A stretch of DNA of 34,919 bases, taken from JBGPOS01 sp041488155. Lineage in GTDB: Bacteria; Chloroflexota; Dehalococcoidia; Tepidiformales; Tepidiformaceae. Positions 24,050-32,714 of the stretch are shown here, piece by piece. The position numbers and the translations under genes are program-made. Below the pieces are notes generated by a model. It worked only from the letters and a program-made list of their open reading frames with translations, had not been told where the DNA came from and ran no database searches. Every line of letters starts with the position of its first letter. The first letter of the stretch is position 1. Location of the stretch: NCBI GenBank assembly GCA_041488155.1, contig JBGPOS010000040.1:1-34919 (forward strand). The letters run 5' to 3'.

Positions 24050-24994
24050 ATGAGGCTCGCCCGCCCCGCGGCCCTCGTCGTCGTGGCACTGGCCGGGGCG
24101 CTAACGCACTTCGGCGAGAGTCCATCTGCGGCAACAGTTGCGCCGGCTGCTACCTTTCACTTCCGGCTCGGGATGGCCGGCCTGGCCCGCGACGGGATGC
24201 CGTCGGAGGTCCGGGTTTCGACCAGCTCGGTCTACCAGGGCGGCACGCTGATGGTGACCGTCACAGAAGCGCAATCCGGCAGCGCCACGGTCTTTGGCCG
24301 GGCTTCTCCGCTCGCCCCGCTTGGCGGCGGCCTGGTGGGGTTCGTGGGCTTTGGCACGGAAGATCCGCCTGGTCCGGCTGTGGTGACGGTGTCCTACACC
24401 TCCGCGGGCGGATCCGAGCGGGTGACGCGCCCGATCACCGTGGTGCGCACGCGCTGGACTGTCGACTACATCGACCTCCCGCCGGGCGTCGGCGAATTGC
24501 TCGACCCGGTACTTGTCGCGGCCGAAGAGCGCCTCCTCGCCACCATGTACTCCGGCGACACGGCTCGTAAGTGGGACGGCGCCTGGATCGTCCCGCTCGA
24601 CCTTTCAGGTCATCACGTCGGAATAAGTGGCTACTTTGGCGAGCAGCGATCCTTCAACGGCGGACCGGTGGGCGGCCACCACGGCGGGACCGATATTGGG
24701 GCCGACTCGGGCACGCCGGTCGGATCCACGAACACCGGCGTCGTGGTTCTGGCAGCGCGGCTTACGGTGCGCGGGAACATGGTGATCATCGACCATGGCG
24801 GCGGAGTCCTGTCCGGATACGCCCATCTGGAGTCGATCAGCGTGGCGGTTGGACAGCCGATCGCGAAGGGGCAGGTGCTGGGTTTCGTTGGGACGACTGG
24901 TCTCTCCACCGGGCCGCACCTTCACTGGGAGATGTCGGTCAGCGGTGTGCTCGTCGACGGATTGCGCTGGTTAGACGGCAGCCAGGGCTTCTGA
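24050..24994 (+). CDS. Secreted M23 family (LytM-type) metallopeptidase
   Basis: A 314-residue exported protein with an N-terminal signal-like helix (about residues 5-20). A beta-rich middle (about 35-135) of immunoglobulin-like character comes next, then a linker with RTRWTVDYIDLPPGV. The C-terminal peptidase M23 domain spans about 190-305. Zinc ligands are His211 and Asp215 in GGHHGGTDIGAD and His292 in GPHLHW; His259 in SGYAHLES matches the catalytic position, so the domain should be active. M23 enzymes cut peptidoglycan peptides or bind them as amidase activators. Chloroflexota often have an atypical envelope, so the substrate is uncertain. TAAGGT just before the ATG could be either a -10 box or an AAGG ribosome site. 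The cox/cta genes follow on the same strand. Confidence 0.9.
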   Translation: MRLARPAALVVVALAGALTHFGESPSAATVAPAATFHFRLGMAGLARDGMPSEVRVSTSSVYQGGTLMVTVTEAQSGSATVFGRASPLAPLGGGLVGFVGFGTEDPPGPAVVTVSYTSAGGSERVTRPITVVRTRWTVDYIDLPPGVGELLDPVLVAAEERLLATMYSGDTARKWDGAWIVPLDLSGHHVGISGYFGEQRSFNGGPVGGHHGGTDIGADSGTPVGSTNTGVVVLAARLTVRGNMVIIDHGGGVLSGYAHLESISVAVGQPIAKGQVLGFVGTTGLSTGPHLHWEMSVSGVLVDGLRWLDGSQGF

Positions 24995-25132
24995 GCGCCC
25001 TCCGGTGGCGCCTGCAAGAGCAATATGGCACCCTGTCTCGGGTCGCGGACGGCTGAGGGCACGCCTGTCCAGGGCACAAGGAACGATAGCTCTGGCGTTG
25101 CCCGTGTTGTGGAAAGGCTCGCTCACCAGGGG

Positions 25133-26077
25133 ATGAAGACAGCCCGGCGTCTCGCTTTCGCAACGGCTCTTCTGACCATCGTCCTCATCGCCATCGGGGC
25201 CTACGTCCGCGCGACGGGGTCTGGCCTCGGCTGTCCGGACTGGCCGACTTGCCACGGCGGCGTCGTCCCGCCCGGGTCGCGGCACTCCCTCATCGAATTC
25301 TCACATCGGTTCGTGGCATCGCTGGTCGGCCTGATGGTCATCGCGACAGCGGTCCTGGCGTGGCGACACTACAGGCACGTTCCTTTCACACTCTGGACCG
25401 CGACCGCGGCGGTACCGCTGGTCGGGCTCCAGGGCATCCTGGGCGCCATCACGGTGAAGCGTGAACTTCCTCCGGAAGTGGTGGCCACCCACCTCCTCGC
25501 CGCGATGCTGGTCCTCACGTGCGAATTGGCGGTCGCCCTTTCGATGTACCGGGAAGAACTACGGCAGCAGGCTGGCCGCAACGCCGAAGCAGTGGCGGGC
25601 CTGGCCGTCGGGAAGCTGTCGCTGCTGGCATTGGCGTGGCTGGCTGGAGTGCTCTGGATGGGGGGCTACATGGCCGAGAGCGGCGCAAGCACAGCCTGCA
25701 GCGGCTGGCCCGCCTGCAACGGGTCGCTCCTCCCCACAAGCGACAACCAGGAGATCACCCACATGGTCCACCGTTACCTGGCCGGGACGCTCGCGATCTT
25801 TATTGTGGCGGTAGTGGTGGCGGGATGGCGGCAGAGGAAGAAGCTCGCGTGGGCCGGCCCAGTTGCCATAGCTGCCGGGGCGCTCTACGGAGCACAGGTG
25901 GTCGTGGGGGCTGCCAACGTCTGGTACACCTTCCCCGATTGGCTGACCGTCGCGCATACGGCGATCGCCGCGAGCGTCTGGGCAACGCTGAGTTCGGCGG
26001 TCATCCTTGCTTTCTACGCGCCGGCAACCGTGCGGGTGATGGCGCACGTCGATGGCCGCGCAGGGGTGGCAGCGTGA
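25133..26077 (+). CDS. ctaA: Heme A synthase (COX15/CtaA family)
   Basis: Heme A synthase oxidises the C8 methyl of heme O to a formyl group. The 314-residue protein has eight predicted membrane helices in two similar halves. The heme-ligand histidines are His58 (EFSHRF), His120 (VATHLLA), His213 (HMVHRYL) and His275 (VAHTAIA). Glu55, three residues before the first, matches a residue essential in Bacillus CtaA. Two extracellular cysteine pairs are present, Cys34/Cys40 (GCPDWPTC) and Cys189/Cys195 (CSGWPAC). The frame is open from 25025, but the ATG at 25133 begins just before the first helix. Its stop overlaps or nearly abuts ctaB. Both serve the cox operon downstream. Confidence 0.95.
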   Translation: MKTARRLAFATALLTIVLIAIGAYVRATGSGLGCPDWPTCHGGVVPPGSRHSLIEFSHRFVASLVGLMVIATAVLAWRHYRHVPFTLWTATAAVPLVGLQGILGAITVKRELPPEVVATHLLAAMLVLTCELAVALSMYREELRQQAGRNAEAVAGLAVGKLSLLALAWLAGVLWMGGYMAESGASTACSGWPACNGSLLPTSDNQEITHMVHRYLAGTLAIFIVAVVVAGWRQRKKLAWAGPVAIAAGALYGAQVVVGAANVWYTFPDWLTVAHTAIAASVWATLSSAVILAFYAPATVRVMAHVDGRAGVAA

Positions 26078-26088
26078 GGGCGGAGACG

Positions 26089-26976
26089 ATGGCCGTGAGC
26101 CGCCCGCAGTTCGCAGCGACCGTGCGGAATTATGTCTCGTTGACCAAGCCTCGAATCATCGTCCTGCTACTGATCACGACCGTCCCCGCGATGATGGTCG
26201 CGGCCCGCGGATGGCCTTCGAGCTGGCTGGTCCTGGCGACGCTAATTGGCGGCACCCTCTCGGCCGCCGGGGCGAACACCATCAACTGCTGGTACGACCG
26301 GGACATCGACGCGATTATGAAGCGCACGAGCGGCCGGCCGCTGGTGACGGGCGCTATCCGCCCCCGCAATGCACTCATCTTCGGGATCGCATTGGGCGCC
26401 GGAGCCTTCGTGTTCCTCTGGGCGACCACGACCCTCGCAGCGGCGTGCCTCGCAACGAGCGCGCTACTCTTCTACGTATTCGTCTACACCGTCTGGCTCA
26501 AGCGGCGGACGCCGCAGAACATCGTGATTGGCGGGGCAGCCGGTGCGTTTCCGCCCGTCGTGGGCTGGGCCGCGGTGACGGGCGACGTCTCGCTTGGCGC
26601 GGTGGTCATGTTCGCAGTCATATTCTTCTGGACTCCACCCCACTTCTGGGCACTCGCGCTGCGCTTGAAGAATGACTATGCGGAAGCGGGAGTGCCGATG
26701 CTCCCGGTCACCGACGGGCCGGCGATCACTCGCCTGCAGATCCTGCGCTACTCGGTGATGCTGGTGGTGATCTCGTTGCTGCTGGCGCCGGCGGCAGAGC
26801 TTCGCTGGATTTACCTGCCTGTCGCCACGGCCGCTGGAGCCATTTTCGTGGCGATGGCCTACAGGCTCTGGCGAGCGCCCGAGTCGACTTCGCCGATGAG
26901 CCTCTACAAGTATTCGTTGCTCTACCTGGCCATCGTGTTCGTCGCGATGGGCCTGGATGGTTGGGCATTCGGCTAG
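26089..26976 (+). CDS. ctaB: Protoheme IX farnesyltransferase (heme O synthase)
   Basis: This UbiA-superfamily membrane prenyltransferase adds farnesyl to heme B to give heme O, the substrate of CtaA. The 295 residues hold several membrane helices and the first aspartate motif Asn66-x3-Asp70-x3-Asp74 in NTINCWYDRDIDAIMKRT. TSGRPLVTG, the FFWTPPHFWALAL stretch and a second conserved loop, LKNDYAEAGVPMLPV, follow. The ATG at 26089 follows GAGG by 8 bases; a GTG at 26074 would overlap the ctaA stop as GTGA. Either way the two genes are translationally coupled. The farnesyl donor could come from the isoprenoid genes at 8745-11706. Confidence 0.95.
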   Translation: MAVSRPQFAATVRNYVSLTKPRIIVLLLITTVPAMMVAARGWPSSWLVLATLIGGTLSAAGANTINCWYDRDIDAIMKRTSGRPLVTGAIRPRNALIFGIALGAGAFVFLWATTTLAAACLATSALLFYVFVYTVWLKRRTPQNIVIGGAAGAFPPVVGWAAVTGDVSLGAVVMFAVIFFWTPPHFWALALRLKNDYAEAGVPMLPVTDGPAITRLQILRYSVMLVVISLLLAPAAELRWIYLPVATAAGAIFVAMAYRLWRAPESTSPMSLYKYSLLYLAIVFVAMGLDGWAFG

Positions 26977-27076
26977 GCCGAGCGTCTGTGTTAGGCCGGG
27001 AAGAGGGACGAAGTGGCCTTCGGCGGGCGAGCAGGAAGGCTCGTTCGAGCCACCGGGCAGGGTTCAAGGGCGCACC

Positions 27077-27091
27077 CCCGGCGAGGCCGGG
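27077..27091 (+). terminator. Possible hairpin between ctaB and the coxB promoter
   Basis: CCCGGC and GCCGGG form a perfect 6-bp stem with a three-base GAG loop, ending 7 bases before the coxB -35 box. It is followed by AACTTCCTT and not by a clean T-run, so it would be a weak terminator at best. Confidence 0.25.
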
Positions 27092-27098
27092 AACTTCC

Positions 27099-27127
27099 TT
27101 GACAGGTTCGGGGACCGCGGATATAAC
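27099..27127 (+). promoter_or_regulatory. Sigma-70-type promoter of the cox operon
   Basis: TTGACA (27099-27104), a 17-base spacer and TATAAC (27122-27127) make the best promoter in the window: a perfect -35 and five of six at the -10. Initiation near 27134 gives coxB a leader of about 95 bases. The oxidase genes can thus be expressed apart from ctaA and ctaB. Confidence 0.8.
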
Positions 27128-27228
27128 TCGATTGCGACGCCGTTCACAACCGCAAACAAGCGCAGGTACACCAGCCGGGGCGGGTGTGCCTCGGGTCAGG
27201 CGGCGGAATTGGAAGGGGAGATCGAGGA

Positions 27229-28029
27229 ATGCGTCTCGCCGGAAAGCGCCGTCCCGTGATCCGGACCTTCGCTCTCGTCCTCATCGCTCTCCTCGGACTC
27301 CTCACCGTGAACGTAGCGTTCGCCCAGAGCGGTCAGTCGGGCGGCATCACTCAAGAAGCCCACGACATCCACCGGCTTTACCTCTTCGTCCTCGGCCTTG
27401 CACTCGCGGTGTTCCTGCTCGTCGAATCTGGGCTCGTCTACGCGATCATCAAGTTCCGCCGGAAGAACGACGAACTCCCTGCCCAGACCCACGGCAGCAA
27501 CGTGATCGAGATGATCTGGACGGGCATCCCTATGGTCATCGTAGCGTCCATCTTCATCTTCACCTTCATCACGCTGCAGCGCATCGAACACAAGTCAACG
27601 CCTGAGAACCTGACGGTAGAAGTAACGGGTTTCCAGTTCCAATGGCAGTTCACCTACAACCTGAACGACCTGGGGAAGGGCTCCGACCTCGCCGACAAGC
27701 GGCAGGTCACTGTCATCGGCACACAGGCCGAAGAGCCTACCCTCGTGATCCCGATCGACGAGCCGGTTGAGTTCAAACTGGTATCGAACGACGTGATCCA
27801 TTCGTTCTACGTCCGGGATTTCCTCTACAAGCTCGACGTTGTCCCTGGCCGGGACAATCGCTTCACTATCACGGCCCGGGAACTCGGCGACTTCACCGGC
27901 CAGTGCGCTGAGCTTTGCGGGCTGAACCATGCGCTGATGCGATTCAAGGTGCACGTCGTGCAGCGGGCTGAATTCGACAAATGGGTCGCCGAGAAGGCGG
28001 CTGGAGCGAAGACTGCGCGGCAGCCGTAA
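27229..28029 (+). CDS. coxB: Cytochrome c oxidase subunit II
   Basis: Subunit II receives electrons at its CuA centre and passes them to subunit I. The 266 residues comprise a signal peptide (cleavage likely near residue 32, VAFA before QS), two membrane helices (about 50-76 and 93-118) and an extracellular cupredoxin domain. The aromatic entry strip is FQFQWQF. CuA ligands are complete: His191, Cys226, Glu228, Cys230, His234 and Met237. There is no C-terminal cytochrome c domain, so this is not a caa3-type fusion. AAGGGGAG lies 8 bases before the ATG at 27229. coxA follows 95 bases later. Confidence 0.96.
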   Translation: MRLAGKRRPVIRTFALVLIALLGLLTVNVAFAQSGQSGGITQEAHDIHRLYLFVLGLALAVFLLVESGLVYAIIKFRRKNDELPAQTHGSNVIEMIWTGIPMVIVASIFIFTFITLQRIEHKSTPENLTVEVTGFQFQWQFTYNLNDLGKGSDLADKRQVTVIGTQAEEPTLVIPIDEPVEFKLVSNDVIHSFYVRDFLYKLDVVPGRDNRFTITARELGDFTGQCAELCGLNHALMRFKVHVVQRAEFDKWVAEKAAGAKTARQP

Positions 28030-28124
28030 GGCCGCCGCTTTTCAAGGGGCGCCGTTTCCCCAATGCGAGTGGGGCGGTGCAGAGATTCCGACGAGGGGGC
28101 CGGTAGCGGCCCGGGGAGGGACCA

Positions 28125-29753
28125 ATGGCCAGCATCGCGATTCCACGGCACGTGGCCTACGAACGGCCGGCCATCCTTGATTGGCTCACGACGGTCGACC
28201 ACAAGAAGCTGGGGATCCTTTACCTCTACGTCACGATGTTCTTCTTCGCGGTGGGCGGGGTGCTCGCGCTGCTCGTCCGCACGCAACTGGCAGTAGCCGA
28301 TAACAACTTCGTCAGCAACCACACCTACAACCAGATATTCACGATGCACGCCTCGGCGATGCTGTTCCTCTTCATCATTCCCGTTTGGGCCGGTTTCGGG
28401 AACTACATGGTTCCCCTCCAGATCGGCGCCAACGACATGGCGTTCCCCCGGATAAACGCCATGTCCTTCTGGCTGGTGCCACCGGCCGGTCTCATCATGT
28501 TCGGCGGTTTCCTCGTCGATGGCGGGTCGGCGGCGGCAGGATGGACGGCGTACAGCCCCCTCGCCAAGACGCTCGGCACCGGGATGGACATGTGGATCAT
28601 CGCTGTCCTGCTGATCGGCATCTCCTCGACCGTCGGGGCCGCGAACTTCCTGGTGACGATGTTCCGGATGCGAGCCCCCGGGATGACGATGTTCCGCATG
28701 CCGATCTTCTGCTGGACGATGCTCGTGACATCGTTCCTCCAGCTCCTGGCCACGCCGGTGCTGGCGGCGGGCCTCGTGATGCTCTTCATCGACCGGAACT
28801 TTGGCGGCTCCTTCTTCGACCCCAACGGCGGCGGGAACGTCATCCTCTGGCAGAACGTGTTCTGGTTCTACTCGCACCCGGCGGTCTACATCATGATCCT
28901 GCCGGGCATGGGGATCGTCTCGGAGATCCTCCCGGTGTTCGCCCGAAAGCCACTCTTCGGCTACAAGGCGTTCGTCTTCGCAACGATGGGCATCGGCGGA
29001 CTGGGCTTTAGCGTTTGGGCTCACCACATGTTCACGACAGGCGCAGTGCTCAAGCCGTTCTTCGGCTTCATGACGGCGCTCATCGGGATCCCGACGGGCG
29101 TCAAAATCTTCAACTGGTTGGGAACCCTCTGGCGCGGTTCCATCAGCTTTACGTCGCCGATGCTGTTCGCCCTGGGCTTCGTCAGCATGTTCCTGATCGG
29201 GGGCATCAACGGCACGTTTAGCGCCGCCGTCCCTGTGGACTTCGCCATCCACGATACGTACTTCGTAGTGGCGCACATTCACTACGTGCTATTCGGGGGC
29301 AGCGTCTTCGCGGTCTTCGGCGGGCTCTACTACTGGTTCCCGAAGATCTGGGGCCGCAAGCTCAACGAGAAGCTGGGGGTGCTCCACTTCACCCTCATGA
29401 TCATCGGCTTCAACCTGACCTTCTTCCCAATGCACCTCCTCGGCCTGGACGGGATGCCACGTCGCATCGCGACGTACTCCTCCGCCAACGACTGGGACCT
29501 CCTGAACAGCATTGCGACGGTGGGCGCGTTTCTGATCGCGGTTTCGATGATCCCGTTCATCGTGAACTGCGTGATGACCTTCATGAAGCCGAAAGACCAG
29601 CCAAACGACCCCTGGGAAGGGAACACACTGGAGTGGGCGACGGCGTCGCCTCCTCCAGTCCACAACTTCGACGAACTGCCCGAGATCCACTCCGAGCGGC
29701 CGCTCTTTGACCTGCGCCATGGCGCGCCGGCGAGCCACCAGGCGCCGCGGTAA
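28125..29753 (+). CDS. coxA: Cytochrome c oxidase subunit I, A2-type
   Basis: The catalytic subunit of an aa3-type oxygen reductase, 542 residues and 12 expected helices. Heme a ligands are His75 and His386, heme a3 is on His384, and CuB is on His251, His300 and His301. Tyr255 is the expected partner of the His-Tyr cross-link. The proton channel shows Asp104 (ANDMAFPRIN) and Lys327 (GIPTGVKIF) for the D and K routes. The helix VI motif reads FYSHPAVY: the glutamate of A1 oxidases (HPEVY) is absent and Tyr249-Ser250 replace it, which defines the A2 subfamily. RBS GGGAGG is six bases before the ATG. The gene is in an operon with coxB and coxC. Confidence 0.97.
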   Translation: MASIAIPRHVAYERPAILDWLTTVDHKKLGILYLYVTMFFFAVGGVLALLVRTQLAVADNNFVSNHTYNQIFTMHASAMLFLFIIPVWAGFGNYMVPLQIGANDMAFPRINAMSFWLVPPAGLIMFGGFLVDGGSAAAGWTAYSPLAKTLGTGMDMWIIAVLLIGISSTVGAANFLVTMFRMRAPGMTMFRMPIFCWTMLVTSFLQLLATPVLAAGLVMLFIDRNFGGSFFDPNGGGNVILWQNVFWFYSHPAVYIMILPGMGIVSEILPVFARKPLFGYKAFVFATMGIGGLGFSVWAHHMFTTGAVLKPFFGFMTALIGIPTGVKIFNWLGTLWRGSISFTSPMLFALGFVSMFLIGGINGTFSAAVPVDFAIHDTYFVVAHIHYVLFGGSVFAVFGGLYYWFPKIWGRKLNEKLGVLHFTLMIIGFNLTFFPMHLLGLDGMPRRIATYSSANDWDLLNSIATVGAFLIAVSMIPFIVNCVMTFMKPKDQPNDPWEGNTLEWATASPPPVHNFDELPEIHSERPLFDLRHGAPASHQAPR

Positions 29754-29770
29754 GGAAGGAAGAAGAGGCA

Positions 29771-30382
29771 ATGGCCGTCCACGCAGCCGTCCACAAGCAG
29801 AACGAGGGGATGAGCAATGGGATGCTCGGGTTCATCCTCTTTATCGCGTCCGAGGTCATGTTCTTCGGCGGATTGTTCGCCGCCTACTTCATCGCCCGCG
29901 CAGACGCGCCGTCGTGGCCACCCGAGGAGATGCTGTCTCCGGAAAAGATTGCGAGCGGGGTCAAGCTCGAGTTGGAGCTCGCGCTCCCTGCCGTCGCGAC
30001 TGTGGTCCTTGTCTCCAGCTCATTCGTTATCCAATGGGGCGTCATCCAGATTCGGAAGGGGAACCGGAGCGGACTGATCTGGGCCCTGTTCATCACGCTC
30101 ATCATGGGCCTGACCTTCCTCTCCATGCAGATGTACGACTACTCGCAGCTCCCCTTCCGGGCGAGCGACACGATCTACGGCACAACCTTCTTTACGCTGA
30201 CGGGTTTCCACGGGGCGCACGTGGCGGGCGGCGCAATCTTCATTTTCGTCTGCCTGGCGCGTTCCCTCGGGGGACAGTTTTCGGCCGAACACCACGAAGC
30301 CATCGAAGCGTGTTCGATGTACTGGCACTTCGTCGACGTAGTCTGGATAGCGCTCTTCACAACGCTCTACATCGTCGGCTGA
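29771..30382 (+). CDS. coxC: Cytochrome c oxidase subunit III
   Basis: A 203-residue membrane protein with five predicted helices, matching the shorter subunit III of bacterial oxidases that lack the first two helices. Recognisable stretches are FILFIASEVMFFGGLFAAYF (17-36), TGFHGAHVAGGAIF and a C-terminal EACSMYWHFVDVVWIALFTTLYIVG. Subunit III stabilises subunit I and helps keep proton uptake active. It begins 17 bases after coxA with a purine-rich GGAAGGAAG ribosome site. Confidence 0.95.
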   Translation: MAVHAAVHKQNEGMSNGMLGFILFIASEVMFFGGLFAAYFIARADAPSWPPEEMLSPEKIASGVKLELELALPAVATVVLVSSSFVIQWGVIQIRKGNRSGLIWALFITLIMGLTFLSMQMYDYSQLPFRASDTIYGTTFFTLTGFHGAHVAGGAIFIFVCLARSLGGQFSAEHHEAIEACSMYWHFVDVVWIALFTTLYIVG

Positions 30383-30410
30383 GCCGGCGCCCCGCAGGAG
30401 ATCACCGCAC

Positions 30411-31463
30411 ATGCAGCACCAGGACGTAGAACACGGCACTCACAGCGAACATGGCGCCGTGCACATGCCCGACCCGAGCGTGTGGCCGCTGATCGTCGGG
30501 GCGGCGGCGATGTTCCTCGGGCTGGCGTTGGTATGGTGGACGCGCGACCGCAGCAACGACTTCACGGGGCCCGCTTTGGGTGGAGCGGTGGTCTTCACGC
30601 TGATCGCCGCAGCGGGCTGGGCCTACGAAGACGGGCGAATGAAGCGAAAGGCGGAGCAGGGCGAGTTCACGCGTGCGCGTGAAGCGCGCTACACGCAGGT
30701 CCTCACGTTCGCGATCGCCGGCGGGCAGCTCGATGCGTCTCGTGGTGAACCTGGGGTCCTCACAGCGCTCGATCGATCCGACAGCGCGCTGCGCGACCTG
30801 GCGGGATTCCAGGACCTCCGGATCATCCTCTCGCCGGCAGAGAGCGGGCCGACGCAGGTGTTGGTCGAGACAACCTGGTTCAACCGCGAAGGTCTCGCCA
30901 CCTATGAGGAGACCCGGCGCACCCTGCTCGACATGGTGAACGCCCACCCGGAAGAGGTGGTCCCGGGCTCGGTCCAGGTTTTCGACATGGAAGTCGTGCG
31001 CGACACGAAGGACGTGGCCTTCCGCTTCGGCCTGGGCGCGGCCGCGACGGTACTCGGCTCGCTGCTCATCGGGGGATTCATGGTGGGCGCCGGCCTGACA
31101 GTGTTCGCCAGCGACAACAAAGGCGGCACCGGGGGCGGTCCCGCGACGGCGGTCGTCCGCGACGCGCCGGGGACGGCAAGCGTTGTGGCCACCGACAACA
31201 GGTTCAGCAAGACCGCCGTGGAAGCCGAGGCCGGGAAGGAGTTCACGGTCAACTTCAAGAACAGCGGCAAGGTCCCCCACAACATCCACTTCTATGACAA
31301 GAAGGGTGGCCAGACGCTAGCCTCCGGCTCGGGATCCTCCGACCAGATCGTCAAAGGCGGCGAAACTGAGACCTTGAAGTTTACCGTGCCGGCCGCCGGG
31401 AGCTACTACTTCCAGTGCGACTTCCACCCTGACCAGATGAACGGGACGCTGACCGTCAAGTAG
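30411..31463 (+). CDS. Membrane fusion protein: cox-subunit-like anchor, ABM-like domain and cupredoxin
   Basis: A 350-residue protein that ends the cox operon. Parts in order: a His-rich N-terminus (five His in residues 1-18); two helices (about 24-43 and 53-71) after MPDPSVWPL, resembling small subunit IV-type oxidase proteins; a soluble segment (about 88-198) with the pattern of an ABM ferredoxin-like domain, including QVLVETTWFNREGLATYEE; a third helix (about 206-233); a Gly-rich linker; and a C-terminal cupredoxin (about 255-350). Type 1 copper ligands His290, Cys336, His339 and Met343 are all present. Membrane topology should place the ABM-like part inside and the copper domain outside. 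An electron-donor role to CuA is inferred. The stop lies 18 bases from a convergent gene. AGGAG precedes the ATG by 11 bases. Confidence 0.85.
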   Translation: MQHQDVEHGTHSEHGAVHMPDPSVWPLIVGAAAMFLGLALVWWTRDRSNDFTGPALGGAVVFTLIAAAGWAYEDGRMKRKAEQGEFTRAREARYTQVLTFAIAGGQLDASRGEPGVLTALDRSDSALRDLAGFQDLRIILSPAESGPTQVLVETTWFNREGLATYEETRRTLLDMVNAHPEEVVPGSVQVFDMEVVRDTKDVAFRFGLGAAATVLGSLLIGGFMVGAGLTVFASDNKGGTGGGPATAVVRDAPGTASVVATDNRFSKTAVEAEAGKEFTVNFKNSGKVPHNIHFYDKKGGQTLASGSGSSDQIVKGGETETLKFTVPAAGSYYFQCDFHPDQMNGTLTVK

Positions 31464-31481
31464 TGACGCGACGAATGTAGT

Positions 31482-32711
31482 TCACTCGAACGCGCCGTCA
31501 GCGAGCAGCTCGACGTACTCTTCGTCACTCAGGCCGACGATTTCGCGGAACACGTACTCGTTGTCTTCCCCAAGGAGCGGCGCGGCCTTCGTCACGACAG
31601 CGGGAGTCTTAGACAGCCGGAAGGCAGGGGCGTCGTAGGTTCGTTCCCCCATCACCGGGTGGCGAAGCCTCCAGTAATGCTTGCGATGTCGCAACTGCGG
31701 GTCGCGATGCATGTCCTCGGGCGACTTCACGATTCCGGCGGGCACGCCGAAGTCTTGCATTGTGCGGAACACCTGGTTCGCGGTGTATTCCGCGCACCAG
31801 AAGCCGATGTGGCGGTCTATCTCCCGCTGCTCGTTGAGTCGCTGCCACTTCCTGCGCATGCGCTCGAGGTCGCACCAGTCGGGACGGCCAAGGGCGGCGC
31901 GGAAACCGTCCCATTGCTTCTCGGTGAAGCAGGCGATGACGACGTAACGGCCGTCTTTGCACCGGTAGCAGCCGTGCGGCGCCGCCTCCGGGTCGCGGTT
32001 CGCCATCCGCAGCTGCTCGTGGCCGTTGACGGTCCAATCGAGCAGGGCAGTGCCCAGCCCATGCACCGCCGCTTCCATCTGGCCGAAGTCGATGTATTGG
32101 CCTTCGCCAGTGCGTCGCCGGTAATCCAGCGCTGCGATGAGGGCAACGGCGGCGATGTGAGGCACGAGGAAGTCGGTGTAAGGAATGCCGGTGCCGATGG
32201 GCTCCGCGTCGGGCCACCCGGTGAGGTGATTGTAGCCGGTGGCAGCCTGGAGGACGTGGCCGTAGCCCATGTAGCTCGCCCAGGGCCCAGTCTGGCCGTA
32301 CAAGGGCATCGAGATCATGACGACATCCTCGCGCACCCTCCGTAGCGAGTCGTAATCGAGCCCGAATCTTGCCATCGTTCCCGGGGTGAACGACTCGGTC
32401 ACGACATCGCAGGCGGCCACGACGCGCCTGGCGAGCTCCGGGCCACGCTCGTGCTTCAGGTTGAGCGAAATACCCAGTTTCGAGCTATTGAAGTTGGCGT
32501 AGTAGCCTGAGTTATCGAGACCGGGTGTGTCGTCCACAAAGGGACCGACGCGGCGGAGCGTCTCGGGGTAGGTGTGGGACTCGATGCGAATGACCTCCGC
32601 GCCGTGGTCGGCGAGGTACTTCGACACCGTAGGGCCGACTCCCACCCAGGCGAAGTCCGCCACGCGCAAGCCTTCGAACGGCTTCTTGAGCGGCGTTCGT
32701 GGAAGGGCCAT
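31482..32711 (-). CDS. Class III CoA-transferase subunit with catalytic Asp
   Basis: A 409-residue CaiB/BaiF-family CoA-transferase. Family features are FEGLRVADFAWVGVGP, LADHGAEVIRIES and GLDYDSLRRVREDVVMISM. The catalytic aspartate is Asp180 in PYTDFLVPHIAA. It starts 3 bases after the stop of the upstream subunit gene on the same strand, so translation is coupled. Adjacent pairs of this family often form heteromeric transferases, such as benzylsuccinate or succinyl-CoA:malate CoA-transferase. The substrate here is not identifiable. The C-terminal region (PAVVTKAAPLLGEDNEYVF) is complete. Confidence 0.88.
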   Translation of the reverse strand: MALPRTPLKKPFEGLRVADFAWVGVGPTVSKYLADHGAEVIRIESHTYPETLRRVGPFVDDTPGLDNSGYYANFNSSKLGISLNLKHERGPELARRVVAACDVVTESFTPGTMARFGLDYDSLRRVREDVVMISMPLYGQTGPWASYMGYGHVLQAATGYNHLTGWPDAEPIGTGIPYTDFLVPHIAAVALIAALDYRRRTGEGQYIDFGQMEAAVHGLGTALLDWTVNGHEQLRMANRDPEAAPHGCYRCKDGRYVVIACFTEKQWDGFRAALGRPDWCDLERMRRKWQRLNEQREIDRHIGFWCAEYTANQVFRTMQDFGVPAGIVKSPEDMHRDPQLRHRKHYWRLRHPVMGERTYDAPAFRLSKTPAVVTKAAPLLGEDNEYVFREIVGLSDEEYVELLADGAFE

Positions 32712-32714
32712 GGT

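Noticed and set aside
27825..29282. A 485-codon minus-strand open frame opposite coxA and coxB
   Set aside because: It is very rich in His, Glu, Asp and Arg, as expected of the complement of a hydrophobic membrane protein, and lies wholly over conserved cox genes.
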